Below are positions 7,352 to 14,426 of a stretch of DNA of 34,361 nt, piece after piece. Made by a program: the position numbers and the translations under genes. Source of the stretch: Amycolatopsis taiwanensis DSM 45107 (GTDB lineage Bacteria > Actinomycetota > Actinomycetes > Mycobacteriales > Pseudonocardiaceae); the NCBI RefSeq assembly GCF_000519205.1, contig NZ_KI912598.1:16038-50398 (forward strand). Reading direction: 5' to 3'. The number at the start of each line of letters is the position of its first letter. The stretch's first letter is position 1. The notes under the pieces were generated by a model that saw only the letters and a program-made list of their open reading frames with translations, was not told where the DNA came from and ran no database searches.

Positions 7352-8169
7352 TGCATGCCACCAGCCGGGAATCCCTGGCGACGGCGCGTGAGCGGCTCGA
7401 AGCACTGACGGCCGACGTCGACACCGCCGGGCTGCGCCGGCTCGGCGGCGAGTTGTCCGCCGTGATCGGTGTGCTGGCACGGGAGCGCACGCTCCTGCGG
7501 CACCTTGCCGACCCGGCGACCACCGAGTCCGTCCGCGGTGACCTCGCCACCGGGGTCTTCGCCGGCAAGATCAGCGATCTGGCCGTGTCCGTGTTGCGCG
7601 AGGTCGCGGTGCTGCGCTGGTCGCGGGCCGCCGACCTGGCCGACACCGTCGAGCTGCTGGGCCGGCAGGCGGTGCTGGTTGCCGCCGAGCGGGAGAACAC
7701 CCTCGACGAGACCGAGGACGAGCTGTTCCGCTTCGGCCGGGTGCTGGAGTCGGAAAACCGGCTGCGCACGCTGCTGTCGGACGCACAGGCGCCCGCGCAG
7801 CGGCGGCTGGAGCTGCTGCACTCCGTGCTCGACGGCAAAGTCGGTCAGGACACCCTCGACCTCCTCGAACAGGCCGTTCGCGTGCCTCGAGGCCGTAGCC
7901 TTGACGTAGTGGTCGGCCAGCTCGCCGAGCTGGCGGCCGCCCGGCGGGAGCGGACCGTCGCGCACGTGACGGCCGCGGCACCACTGACCGCGGAGCAGGA
8001 GGACCGGCTCGCCGGTGTGCTCTCGCAGATCTACCGGCGGACCATCTCGGTGCAGATCGAGGTGGACCCGGAGGTCCTCGGCGGGCTCGTGGTACGCGTC
8101 GGCGACGAGGTCATCGACGGCAGCATCGCCAGCCGTCTGGCGCAGGCCGCGCGTGGGCTGCCGGCCTGA
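7351..8169 (+). CDS. atpH: F0F1 ATP synthase subunit delta
   Basis: Delta caps F1 and links it to the b stalk. The 272-residue protein is the long actinobacterial type (non-actinobacterial delta is about 180 residues). The C-terminal part carries the family signature VGDEVIDGSIASRL. GAAGGAGG lies 6 nt before ATG 7351, which I prefer to GTG 7348 (3 nt spacing). The upstream stop and this start overlap as TGATG, a classical coupling arrangement that would keep the second b and delta in equal amounts. The start of the protein (SRESL...RL) aligns with the delta moiety of the mycobacterial b-delta fusion. Confidence 0.94.
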   Translation: MHATSRESLATARERLEALTADVDTAGLRRLGGELSAVIGVLARERTLLRHLADPATTESVRGDLATGVFAGKISDLAVSVLREVAVLRWSRAADLADTVELLGRQAVLVAAERENTLDETEDELFRFGRVLESENRLRTLLSDAQAPAQRRLELLHSVLDGKVGQDTLDLLEQAVRVPRGRSLDVVVGQLAELAAARRERTVAHVTAAAPLTAEQEDRLAGVLSQIYRRTISVQIEVDPEVLGGLVVRVGDEVIDGSIASRLAQAARGLPA

Positions 8170-8223
8170 GCCGGAGCCGGACACAAGCAAAGATCAACCC
8201 ACTAGAGCAGGGACGAAAAGGAC

Positions 8224-9870
8224 ATGGCGGAGCTGACGATCTCCTCGGACGAGATCCGGAGCGCGATCGAGAACTACGTCTCGAACTTCTCGACCGAGAC
8301 CGCACGGGAAGAGGTCGGAACCGTCGTGGAAACCTACGACGGCATCGCGATCGTCGAAGGCTTGCCTTCGGTGATGACCCAGGAGCTGCTGGAGTTCCCC
8401 GGTGGCGTGCTCGGCGTCGCCCAGAACCTGGACGAGCGCGAGATCGGTGTCGTCATCCTCGGTGACTTCGAAGGCATCGAGGAAGGCCAGGAAGTCAAGC
8501 GCACCGGCCGGGTGCTCTCGGCGCCGGTCGGTGACGGCTTCCTCGGCCGCGTGGTGGACCCACTGGGTGCGCCGATCGACGGGCTCGGCGAGATCGTCGC
8601 GGAAGAAAACCGGGTGCTGGAACTGCAGGCGCCGTCGGTCATGCAGCGCCAGCCGGTGAGCGAGCCGCTGCAGACCGGCATCAAGGCGATCGACTCGCAG
8701 ACCCCGATCGGCCGCGGCCAGCGCCAGCTGATCATCGGTGACCGCAAGACCGGCAAGACCGCGGTCTGCGTGGACACCATCCTCAACCAGAAGGCCAACT
8801 GGGAGTCGGGCGATCCCGACAAGCAGGTTCGCTGCATCTACGTGGCGATCGGCCAGAAGGGCTCCACGATCGCCTCGGTGCGCAAGGCGTTGGAAGACGC
8901 CGGCGCGCTCGAGTACACCACGATCGTGGCCGCCCCGGCCTCGGACTCCGCGGGCTTCAAGTACATCGCGCCCTACACCGGTTCGGCCATCGGCCAGCAC
9001 TGGATGTACCAGGGCAAGCACGTGCTGATCGTGTTCGACGACCTGTCGAAGCAGGCCGAGGCCTACCGCGCGATCTCGCTGCTGCTGCGCCGCCCGCCGG
9101 GCCGCGAGGCGTACCCCGGCGACGTGTTCTACTTGCACTCCCGGCTGCTGGAGCGGTGCGCGAAGCTGTCCGCGGACCTGGGCGGCGGTTCGATGACCGG
9201 CCTGCCGGTCATCGAGACCAAGGCCAACGACGTGTCGGCCTACATTCCGACCAACGTCATTTCGATCACCGACGGCCAGTGCTTCCTGGAGACCGACCTG
9301 TTCAACCAGGGTGTCCGGCCGGCCATCAACGTCGGTGTCTCGGTCTCCCGGGTCGGTGGTAGCGCGCAGGTCAAGGCGATGCGGTCGGTCGCCGGTTCGC
9401 TGCGGCTGGACCTGTCGCAGTACCGCGAGCTGGAGGCGTTCGCCGCCTTCGCTTCGGACCTGGACGCCGCGTCGAAGGCGCAGCTGGAACGCGGTGCCCG
9501 TCTGGTGGAGCTGCTCAAGCAGCCGCAGTACTCGCCGTTCCCGGTGGAGGAGCAGGTGGTGTCGATCTACCTGGGCACCAACGGGCACCTGGACACCGTC
9601 CCGATCGAGGACATCAGCCGGTTCGAGGCGGAGTTCCTCGAGCACGTCCGCGGCAGCCACGAGGGCATCCTCGCGGAGATCCGCGACACCAAGCTGTTCT
9701 CCGAGGAGACCGAGCAGCGCGTGGTCGACGCGGTGAACGAGTTCAAGAAGGGCTTCACCACCTCCGCGGGCGGCTCCGTGGTCAACGAGGCGCCGGCCGA
9801 GGCGATGGACGAGTCCGAAGAGCAGCGCGAGTCGGTCCGGGTGAGCCGTCCCGCGCCGGTCAAGAAGTGA
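8224..9870 (+). CDS. atpA: F0F1 ATP synthase subunit alpha
   Basis: Non-catalytic nucleotide-binding subunit of the alpha3beta3 head. The Walker A motif GDRKTGKT is at residues 172-179, and the alpha signature region with PAINVGVSVSRVGG is present. At 548 residues it is about 35 longer than E. coli alpha. The excess is a C-terminal tail rich in Glu, Ser, Lys and Pro after FKKGF, ending PAPVKK. A tail of this kind in mycobacterial alpha is reported to suppress ATP hydrolysis. The ATG at 8224 has AAAGGA just upstream, and 54 nt separate it from delta. Confidence 0.98.
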   Translation: MAELTISSDEIRSAIENYVSNFSTETAREEVGTVVETYDGIAIVEGLPSVMTQELLEFPGGVLGVAQNLDEREIGVVILGDFEGIEEGQEVKRTGRVLSAPVGDGFLGRVVDPLGAPIDGLGEIVAEENRVLELQAPSVMQRQPVSEPLQTGIKAIDSQTPIGRGQRQLIIGDRKTGKTAVCVDTILNQKANWESGDPDKQVRCIYVAIGQKGSTIASVRKALEDAGALEYTTIVAAPASDSAGFKYIAPYTGSAIGQHWMYQGKHVLIVFDDLSKQAEAYRAISLLLRRPPGREAYPGDVFYLHSRLLERCAKLSADLGGGSMTGLPVIETKANDVSAYIPTNVISITDGQCFLETDLFNQGVRPAINVGVSVSRVGGSAQVKAMRSVAGSLRLDLSQYRELEAFAAFASDLDAASKAQLERGARLVELLKQPQYSPFPVEEQVVSIYLGTNGHLDTVPIEDISRFEAEFLEHVRGSHEGILAEIRDTKLFSEETEQRVVDAVNEFKKGFTTSAGGSVVNEAPAEAMDESEEQRESVRVSRPAPVKK

Positions 9871-9884
9871 TCGGATAATCGAGC

Positions 9885-10838
9885 ATGCCAGCACAGATTC
9901 GGGTACTTCGCCGCCGGATCCGCTCGACTCAGTCGATGCGGAAGATCACCAAGGCGCAGGAGCTCATCGCCACATCCCGCATCAGCCGGGCGCAGGCCAG
10001 GGTGGAAGCGGCTCGGCCGTACGCCGAGGAGATCACCAACGTGCTCTGCGCGCTGGCCGACGCCTCCGGGTTCGACCACCCGCTGCTGGTCGAGCGGGAG
10101 ACCGTGCGGCGGGCCGGGGTGCTGGTGGTGACCTCCGACCGGGGCCTGTGCGGTGGCTACAACGCCAACGTGCTGCGCCGGGCGGAGGAGTTGCAGGCGC
10201 TGCTGCGCGAGCAGGGCAAGGAAACGCGGCTCTACGTCATCGGCCGGAAGGGGCTCAACTACTACCGCTTCCGGCAGCGCGACGTGGATGCGTCCTGGAC
10301 CGGATTCTCGGAGCAGCCGGCCTACCTCAACGCGGCCGAGATCACCGGCCCGCTGATGCGCGCGTTCCGCGCGGGGTCGGACGAGGACGAACAGGCGCGC
10401 GGCTCCTACCTCGCCGAGGGTGAGGAGGAGACCAACCGGCTGGCCGGGGTGGACGAGCTGCACGTCGTCTACACCGAGTTCAAGAACATGCTCAGCCAGA
10501 CCGCGGTCGCCAGGCGGCTCGCGCCACTGGAGGTCGAGTATGGCGCCGAGGACGCGGTCAGGACCCTGTACGAGTTCGAACCGGACGCGGACCAGCTGTT
10601 CCGCTCGCTCGCCCCGAAGTACCTCGGGACGCGGATCTTCGCGGCACTGCTGGAGTCGGCCGCCTCGGAATCGGCGTCGCGCCGTCGCGCGATGAAGGCC
10701 GCCACGGACAACGCCAACGACCTGATCCGCGACCTCACCCTCGAGGCCAACCGAGCCCGCCAAGCCCAGATCACCCAGGAGATCAGCGAGATCGTCGGCG
10801 GTGTCGACGCGCTCGCCGCCGCAGGAAGTGACAACTGA
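9885..10838 (+). CDS. atpG: F0F1 ATP synthase subunit gamma
   Basis: Gamma is the central rotor shaft. The N-terminal block (IRSTQSMRKITKAQELIA) and the C-terminal helix NRARQAQITQEISEI are canonical. At 317 residues it is longer than the E. coli protein (287). The excess includes a strongly acidic insertion at about residues 164-188 (SDEDEQARGSY and EGEEETNR) just before GVDELHVVYTEF. This is the place where mycobacterial gamma carries its own extra loop, which has been linked to low ATPase activity. The start ATG 9885 lies 14 nt after atpA. The stop is separated from the atpD start by a single base. Confidence 0.97.
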   Translation: MPAQIRVLRRRIRSTQSMRKITKAQELIATSRISRAQARVEAARPYAEEITNVLCALADASGFDHPLLVERETVRRAGVLVVTSDRGLCGGYNANVLRRAEELQALLREQGKETRLYVIGRKGLNYYRFRQRDVDASWTGFSEQPAYLNAAEITGPLMRAFRAGSDEDEQARGSYLAEGEEETNRLAGVDELHVVYTEFKNMLSQTAVARRLAPLEVEYGAEDAVRTLYEFEPDADQLFRSLAPKYLGTRIFAALLESAASESASRRRAMKAATDNANDLIRDLTLEANRARQAQITQEISEIVGGVDALAAAGSDN

Positions 10839-10839
10839 T

Positions 10840-12285
10840 ATGAGTGCACCCGCAGCCTTTTCCGACAGCGCCACGACCGGCAAGGCGGCCGGCCGCGTGG
10901 TCCGGGTAACCGGGCCGGTGGTCGACGTCGAGTTCCCGCGCGAGGCCGTGCCCGCCCTGTTCAACGCGCTCAAGGCGGAGGTCACCTTCAGCGACCTGGC
11001 CAAGACGCTGACCCTGGAGGTCGCCCAGCACCTTGGCGACAACCTGGTGCGGGCGGTCTCGATGCAGCCGACCGACGGCCTGGTCCGCGGCGTCGAGGTC
11101 TTCGACACCGGCGACCCGATCAAGGTCCCGGTCGGTGACGAGGTCAAGGGCCACGTGTTCAACACGCTGGGCGAATGCCTCGACGAGCCGGGCTTCGGCA
11201 AGGACCTCGAGCACTGGGCCATCCACCGCTCGGCGCCCTCCTTCGACCAGCTCGAGGGCCGCACCGAGATGCTGGAGACCGGCCTGAAGGTGGTCGACCT
11301 GCTCACCCCGTACGTGCGTGGTGGGAAGATCGGCCTGTTCGGCGGCGCCGGCGTGGGCAAGACGGTGCTCATCCAGGAGATGATCAACCGGATCGCCCGC
11401 AACTTCGGTGGTACCTCGGTCTTCGCCGGGGTCGGTGAGCGTACCCGTGAGGGTACCGACCTGATCCTGGAGCTGCGTGAAGCGGACGTCATCAAGAACA
11501 CCGCGCTCGTCTACGGCCAGATGGACGAGCCGCCGGGCACCCGTATGCGGGTGGCGCTGTCCGCGTTGACCATGGCGGAGTACTTCCGCGATGTGAAGAA
11601 CCAGGACGTGCTGCTGTTCATCGACAACATCTTCCGGTTCACCCAGGCGGGTTCGGAGGTGTCGACCCTGCTGGGCCGGATGCCTTCCGCGGTGGGTTAC
11701 CAGCCGACGCTGGCCGACGAGATGGGTGAGCTGCAGGAGCGGATCACCTCGACCCGTGGCCGGTCGATCACCTCGATGCAGGCGATCTACGTGCCCGCGG
11801 ACGACTACACCGACCCGGCTCCGGCCACCACGTTCGCGCACCTGGACGCCACCACGGAACTTTCCCGTACGGTGTTCTCGAAGGGCATCTTCCCGGCGGT
11901 GGACCCGCTGGCCTCCAGCTCCACCATTCTCGACCCGCAGATCGTCGGCGAGGAGCACTACCGGGTGGCGCAGGAGGTCATCCGGATCCTGCAGCGTTAC
12001 CAGGACCTGCAGGACATCATCGCGATCCTCGGTATCGACGAACTGTCCGAAGAGGACAAGCAGCTGGTCGGCCGGGCCCGCCGGATCGAGAAGTTCCTGT
12101 CGCAGAACATGATGGCGGCCGAGCAGTTCACCGGCCAGCCGGGCTCGAACGTGCCGCTCAAGGAGAACATCGAGGCGTTCGACCGGATCACCAAGGGTGA
12201 GTACGACCACCTGCCCGAGCAGGCGTTCCACCTGGTCGGTGGCCTGGAAGACGTCGAGAAGAAGGCCCACGAGCTCAGCAAGTAG
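10840..12285 (+). CDS. atpD: F0F1 ATP synthase subunit beta
   Basis: Catalytic subunit of F1. The P-loop GGAGVGKT is at residues 168-175, the catalytic glutamate is E200 in GVGERTREG, and the conserved ALSALTMAEYFRD segment is present. The protein is 481 residues. The frame is open further upstream, but ATG 10840 begins one base after the atpG stop, has GGAAG upstream and gives an N-terminus like homologues. A large hairpin follows between this gene and atpC. Confidence 0.98.
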   Translation: MSAPAAFSDSATTGKAAGRVVRVTGPVVDVEFPREAVPALFNALKAEVTFSDLAKTLTLEVAQHLGDNLVRAVSMQPTDGLVRGVEVFDTGDPIKVPVGDEVKGHVFNTLGECLDEPGFGKDLEHWAIHRSAPSFDQLEGRTEMLETGLKVVDLLTPYVRGGKIGLFGGAGVGKTVLIQEMINRIARNFGGTSVFAGVGERTREGTDLILELREADVIKNTALVYGQMDEPPGTRMRVALSALTMAEYFRDVKNQDVLLFIDNIFRFTQAGSEVSTLLGRMPSAVGYQPTLADEMGELQERITSTRGRSITSMQAIYVPADDYTDPAPATTFAHLDATTELSRTVFSKGIFPAVDPLASSSTILDPQIVGEEHYRVAQEVIRILQRYQDLQDIIAILGIDELSEEDKQLVGRARRIEKFLSQNMMAAEQFTGQPGSNVPLKENIEAFDRITKGEYDHLPEQAFHLVGGLEDVEKKAHELSK

Positions 12286-12291
12286 GCGATC

Positions 12292-12344
12292 GCCCCGGCG
12301 GCGGTGCCGGTGTCCGATGTGGACCCGGTTGCCGCGGCCGGGGC
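12292..12344 (+). other. Large stem-loop between atpD and atpC
   Basis: GCCCCGGC (12292-12299) and GCCGGGGC (12337-12344) are perfectly complementary. The interior adds imperfect pairing (GGTGCCGG with CCGGTTGCC, and TCC with GGA around GATGT). The 94-nt atpD-atpC gap is the second largest of the operon and is mostly this structure. It could attenuate read-through into atpC, protect the 3' end of the upstream message, or guide RNA processing. Which of these applies is inference. Confidence 0.5.
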
Positions 12345-12379
12345 ATCCCAGACTCTAGCCGCAGACAAGGAGTTCACTC

Positions 12380-12745
12380 GTGGCTGAGATGTCCGTCCGG
12401 CTGGTGGCGGTGGAACGGGAGGTGTGGTCCGGCCAGGCCACCTTCGTGTTCGCCCGGACCACGATCGGCGAAATCGGTGTTCTGCCTCACCATGTGCCGT
12501 TGCTGGCCGAGCTGACCGAGGCCGAAGTGGTGCGGATCGACTCCACCGAGGAGGGTGAGATCTTCGCCGCGGTACACGGCGGGTTCCTTTCGGTGACGGA
12601 GTCGGGCGTGAGCATCCTCGTCGAGTCCGCCGAGTTGCGCGACGAGATCGACGTCGAGCAGGCACGAGTGGACCTGCAGTCCGACGACGAGGATGTGCGG
12701 TTGATGGCCAAGGCGCGCCTGCGCGCGGCTGGCCATGAGGCGTGA
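12380..12745 (+). CDS. atpC: F0F1 ATP synthase subunit epsilon
   Basis: Epsilon sits at the foot of the central stalk and in many bacteria inhibits ATP hydrolysis. The 121-residue protein has the beta-sandwich domain (block GEIGVLPHHVPLLAEL at about 30-45) and a short C-terminal helical region. This is the same length as mycobacterial epsilon and shorter than the roughly 138 of E. coli. The GTG start at 12380 follows AAGGAG. It ends the synthase operon. A structured repeat starts 18 nt after the stop and may contribute to termination. Confidence 0.96.
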   Translation: MAEMSVRLVAVEREVWSGQATFVFARTTIGEIGVLPHHVPLLAELTEAEVVRIDSTEEGEIFAAVHGGFLSVTESGVSILVESAELRDEIDVEQARVDLQSDDEDVRLMAKARLRAAGHEA

Positions 12746-12763
12746 GCACATTACGTTTCGCAA

Positions 12764-12890
12764 AGAACGTGTGCGGGTAGTCACGCCGTGATATCCGTTG
12801 CAGGCCGCCGGTCGGCACGACGGTGGCCTGTTTGTCCGCTTTTCTCTGACACCCAGGCGTCGGCCCTGCGTTTTGAATCGCGTTCCTTGT
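12764..12890 (+). repeat. Structured roughly 130-bp repeat, copy 1
   Basis: This element is homologous to 18171-18312 (same strand) and to the reverse complement of 31655-31795. Conserved blocks are AACGTGTGCGGGTAG near the start, ATCCGTTG, GCCGGTCG, GGCCTG and CTGCGTTTTGA near the end. The central stem CAGGCCGCCG (12801-12810) pairs with CGGTGGCCTG (12821-12830), 10 bp with one G-U. The other copies keep this stem with different bases. GTCA/TGAT flanks a short hairpin before it. A TACGTT at 12752-12757 could be a -10 for an RNA starting at the element. It may be an RNA gene, a 5' leader element or a short palindromic mobile repeat. Confidence 0.5.
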
Positions 12891-12902
12891 AAGTTGTACG
12901 AT
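12873..12902 (+). promoter_or_regulatory. Sigma70-like promoter for the DUF2550 gene
   Basis: TTGAAT (12873-12878) and TACGAT (12897-12902) are separated by 18 nt and lie in a locally AT-rich stretch. They would start transcription near 12909, about 95 nt before the DUF2550 start. The -35 falls in the end of the structured repeat. This is one of the better sigma70-type matches in the window. Confidence 0.5.
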
Positions 12903-12931
12903 ATTTCTACGCGCATGAAAAGGAGGCCGAC

Positions 12932-12979
12932 GTGGTTGATTGTCCGGTAACGCTCCCGGCCTCCGGCCACGCGGCCTGA
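12932..12979 (+). CDS. Possible 15-residue leader ORF
   Basis: GTG 12932 follows AGGAGG (12921-12926) with 5 nt spacing, the strongest ribosome-binding site in this gap, and opens a 15-codon frame ending at 12979. The peptide contains one Cys and no run of a regulatory amino acid. It ends 24 nt before the DUF2550 start. It could be a leader that couples translation to the next gene, or a chance ORF behind a ribosome-binding site. Confidence 0.25.
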   Translation: MVDCPVTLPASGHAA

Positions 12980-13003
12980 CCCGGCGACGAGCGGGAGCGG
13001 ACC

Positions 13004-13438
13004 GTGGAAATCGCCGTGGTGATCCTGGTTCTCCTGCTCGGCTTGATCGTCATCGCGGCCTGGTACGTCCTGCGTTGGGTCCGCATGCGCCGTAACGGCG
13101 GCGTGAGCGTGGCTCTGCGCTGGAATCCCGACAATGTCCGGTCCGGCTGGCATCTGGGCATCGGCCGGTACGAGGGCGAGGTATTCGCCTGGTATCGCGT
13201 GTGGAGTCTGCGCACCGGTCCGGACCGGGTGTTCGACCGCGCACGGCTGGTGGTGGTCGGCCGGCGTGATCCGGCCGGGACCGAGGCATATGCCGTTCCG
13301 GGTGATTCCACCGTTCTGCGCTGTGAATCCGAGCGCACGGGGCCCATCGAGTTCGCGATGGGCCCCGGTGCATTGACCGGCTTCCTGTCCTGGCTGGAGT
13401 CCGCCCCGCCCGGCCATCGCATTCCCCGCGCCTCCTGA
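13004..13438 (+). CDS. DUF2550 family membrane-anchored protein
   Basis: A 144-residue protein with one N-terminal membrane helix (about 3-22) followed by a soluble, Trp- and Arg-rich domain of unknown function. It corresponds by position and architecture to Rv1312, the gene after atpC in mycobacteria. The family is found in actinobacteria and has no established activity. The GTG start at 13004 follows GGGAGCGG. A sigma70-like promoter about 100 nt upstream suggests independent expression from the atp operon. The second copy of the conserved promoter module begins 8 nt after its stop. Confidence 0.8.
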   Translation: MEIAVVILVLLLGLIVIAAWYVLRWVRMRRNGGVSVALRWNPDNVRSGWHLGIGRYEGEVFAWYRVWSLRTGPDRVFDRARLVVVGRRDPAGTEAYAVPGDSTVLRCESERTGPIEFAMGPGALTGFLSWLESAPPGHRIPRAS

Positions 13439-13445
13439 ATTACCC

Positions 13446-13489
13446 GCGAGGTAATCGCGCAACCTCCGCCGTTGGCCTAGTTTCGGTGT
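13446..13489 (+). promoter_or_regulatory. Conserved promoter/operator module, copy 2
   Basis: Block A (13446-13466) is identical over 21 bases to 4052-4072 and includes GAGGT-N9-ACCTC. Block B TAGTTTCGGTGT (13478-13489) is also identical. The 11-nt spacer between them differs in sequence from copy 1 but not in length. The following leader is similar (GGCGACA, then AGGAGGTGGG and ATGAGGAGCG). It most likely drives the small membrane-protein gene at 13523. Confidence 0.55.
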
Positions 13490-13522
13490 TGACGAAAGGC
13501 TTGGCGACACAGGAGGTGGGCC

Positions 13523-13981
13523 ATGAGGAGCGCGAATCGCAAGCACCGCTGGTTGAGGTTGGTACTGCGGCTGGACCAGGCCGGATCGGCCGCGTTCATC
13601 GTGGTGGCACTCGCCATCGCGCCCGCGCTGGTGCTGCTGCCCGCACTGCGGACCGTGCTGCTGTGGGTGGTCGGGCTCGGCGTGATCGCCTATGCGGTGG
13701 CGCTGGCCGCCCTGGGCGTGTTCATGGCCTGCGGGCTGAGCCGGTCGATGGCCCGGCGTGACGAGCTGTCGGTGCGGATGTGGCGGTCAGTGCTCGGGTT
13801 CCCCGCCGGGTCGCCACAGCACGTCCCCGTCGGGGTTGGCCACCCGCGCGAGGATGAACAACAGGTCGGACAGGCGGTTGAGGTACTTGACCGCGAGCGT
13901 GCCGGTGCGGTCGGGGTCGCTCTCGACCAGCGCCCAGCCGGCGCGCTCGGCCCGGCGGGCCACGGTCCTGGCCTGGTGTAG
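13523..13981 (+). CDS. Small membrane protein of unknown function, 3' end antisense to cobO
   Basis: The N-terminal 85 or so residues have strong GC3 coding character and form two to three hydrophobic segments (about 17-38, 41-70) after a basic start MRSANRKHRWLRL. AGGAGG lies 6 nt before the ATG, behind promoter module copy 2. From about residue 88 the frame runs into the opposite-strand adenosyltransferase gene, overlapping it by 195 nt before stopping at 13981. The C-terminal third is Gly/Pro/Arg-rich and looks like read-through of antisense sequence. The functional protein may be the first 90 residues plus an incidental tail, after loss of an original stop. I do not recognise a family. 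Confidence 0.55.
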   Translation: MRSANRKHRWLRLVLRLDQAGSAAFIVVALAIAPALVLLPALRTVLLWVVGLGVIAYAVALAALGVFMACGLSRSMARRDELSVRMWRSVLGFPAGSPQHVPVGVGHPREDEQQVGQAVEVLDRERAGAVGVALDQRPAGALGPAGHGPGLV

Positions 13982-14365
13982 CAGGGCAGCGCCGGGCGTG
14001 CCGCCGGGGAGGATGAACGAGTTGAGCTTCGGCACGCGCTCGTTGAACTCGTCACACCAGCCCTCCAGCCGCTCGATGTAGGCGTCGGTGATGCGCAGGG
14101 GCGGATATGGCGGGTTGTCGGTCACCGGCGAGCACAGGTCGGCCCCGACGTCGAACAGATCGTTCTGGATACGCCGGAGGATGCCCGAAACGTCCTCCGG
14201 CAGCCCGCCCAGGGCCAGGGCGACCCCGATCACCGAGTTCGTCTCGTCGACGTCGGCATACGCTGCCAGGCGCGGCTCGGTCTTCGGCACCCGTGACCCG
14301 TCGCCCAGCGCCGTCGTGCCGTTGTCGCCAACTCGCGTGTAAACCCGATTGATCCGCACCACCAT
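13787..14365 (-). CDS. Cob(I)alamin adenosyltransferase, PduO type
   Basis: This enzyme transfers the 5'-deoxyadenosyl group of ATP to cob(I)alamin, giving adenosylcobalamin. The 192-residue protein shows the PduO-type ATP-binding N-terminus TRVGDNGTTALGDGSRV (about residues 10-26), the YADVDETNS block, and the C-terminal YLNRLSDLLFILAR signature. It is the counterpart of Rv1314c, which lies between the DUF2550 and murA genes in mycobacteria. Its likely client in this window is the ethylmalonyl-CoA mutase at 20516. The ATG start is at 14365. Its 3' end overlaps the converging small membrane-protein ORF. Confidence 0.92.
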   Translation of the reverse strand: MVVRINRVYTRVGDNGTTALGDGSRVPKTEPRLAAYADVDETNSVIGVALALGGLPEDVSGILRRIQNDLFDVGADLCSPVTDNPPYPPLRITDAYIERLEGWCDEFNERVPKLNSFILPGGTPGAALLHQARTVARRAERAGWALVESDPDRTGTLAVKYLNRLSDLLFILARVANPDGDVLWRPGGEPEH

Positions 14366-14426
14366 GTATCAGAGACTACGGCTTCGCTGCTTGGAAAACG
14401 GAACCCGATGCTCATCAGAGCCGCGT

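Noticed and set aside
7337..7353. Sequencing frameshift splitting a b-delta fusion
   Set aside because: The second b gene ends with a natural Gly-rich tail. GAAGGAGG lies at ideal spacing before the delta ATG, and the TGATG overlap is a standard coupling form.
8194..9894. Long minus-strand frame opposite atpA
   Set aside because: Shadow of a universally conserved gene on the other strand. Its translation is Arg/His/Val-rich without family resemblance.
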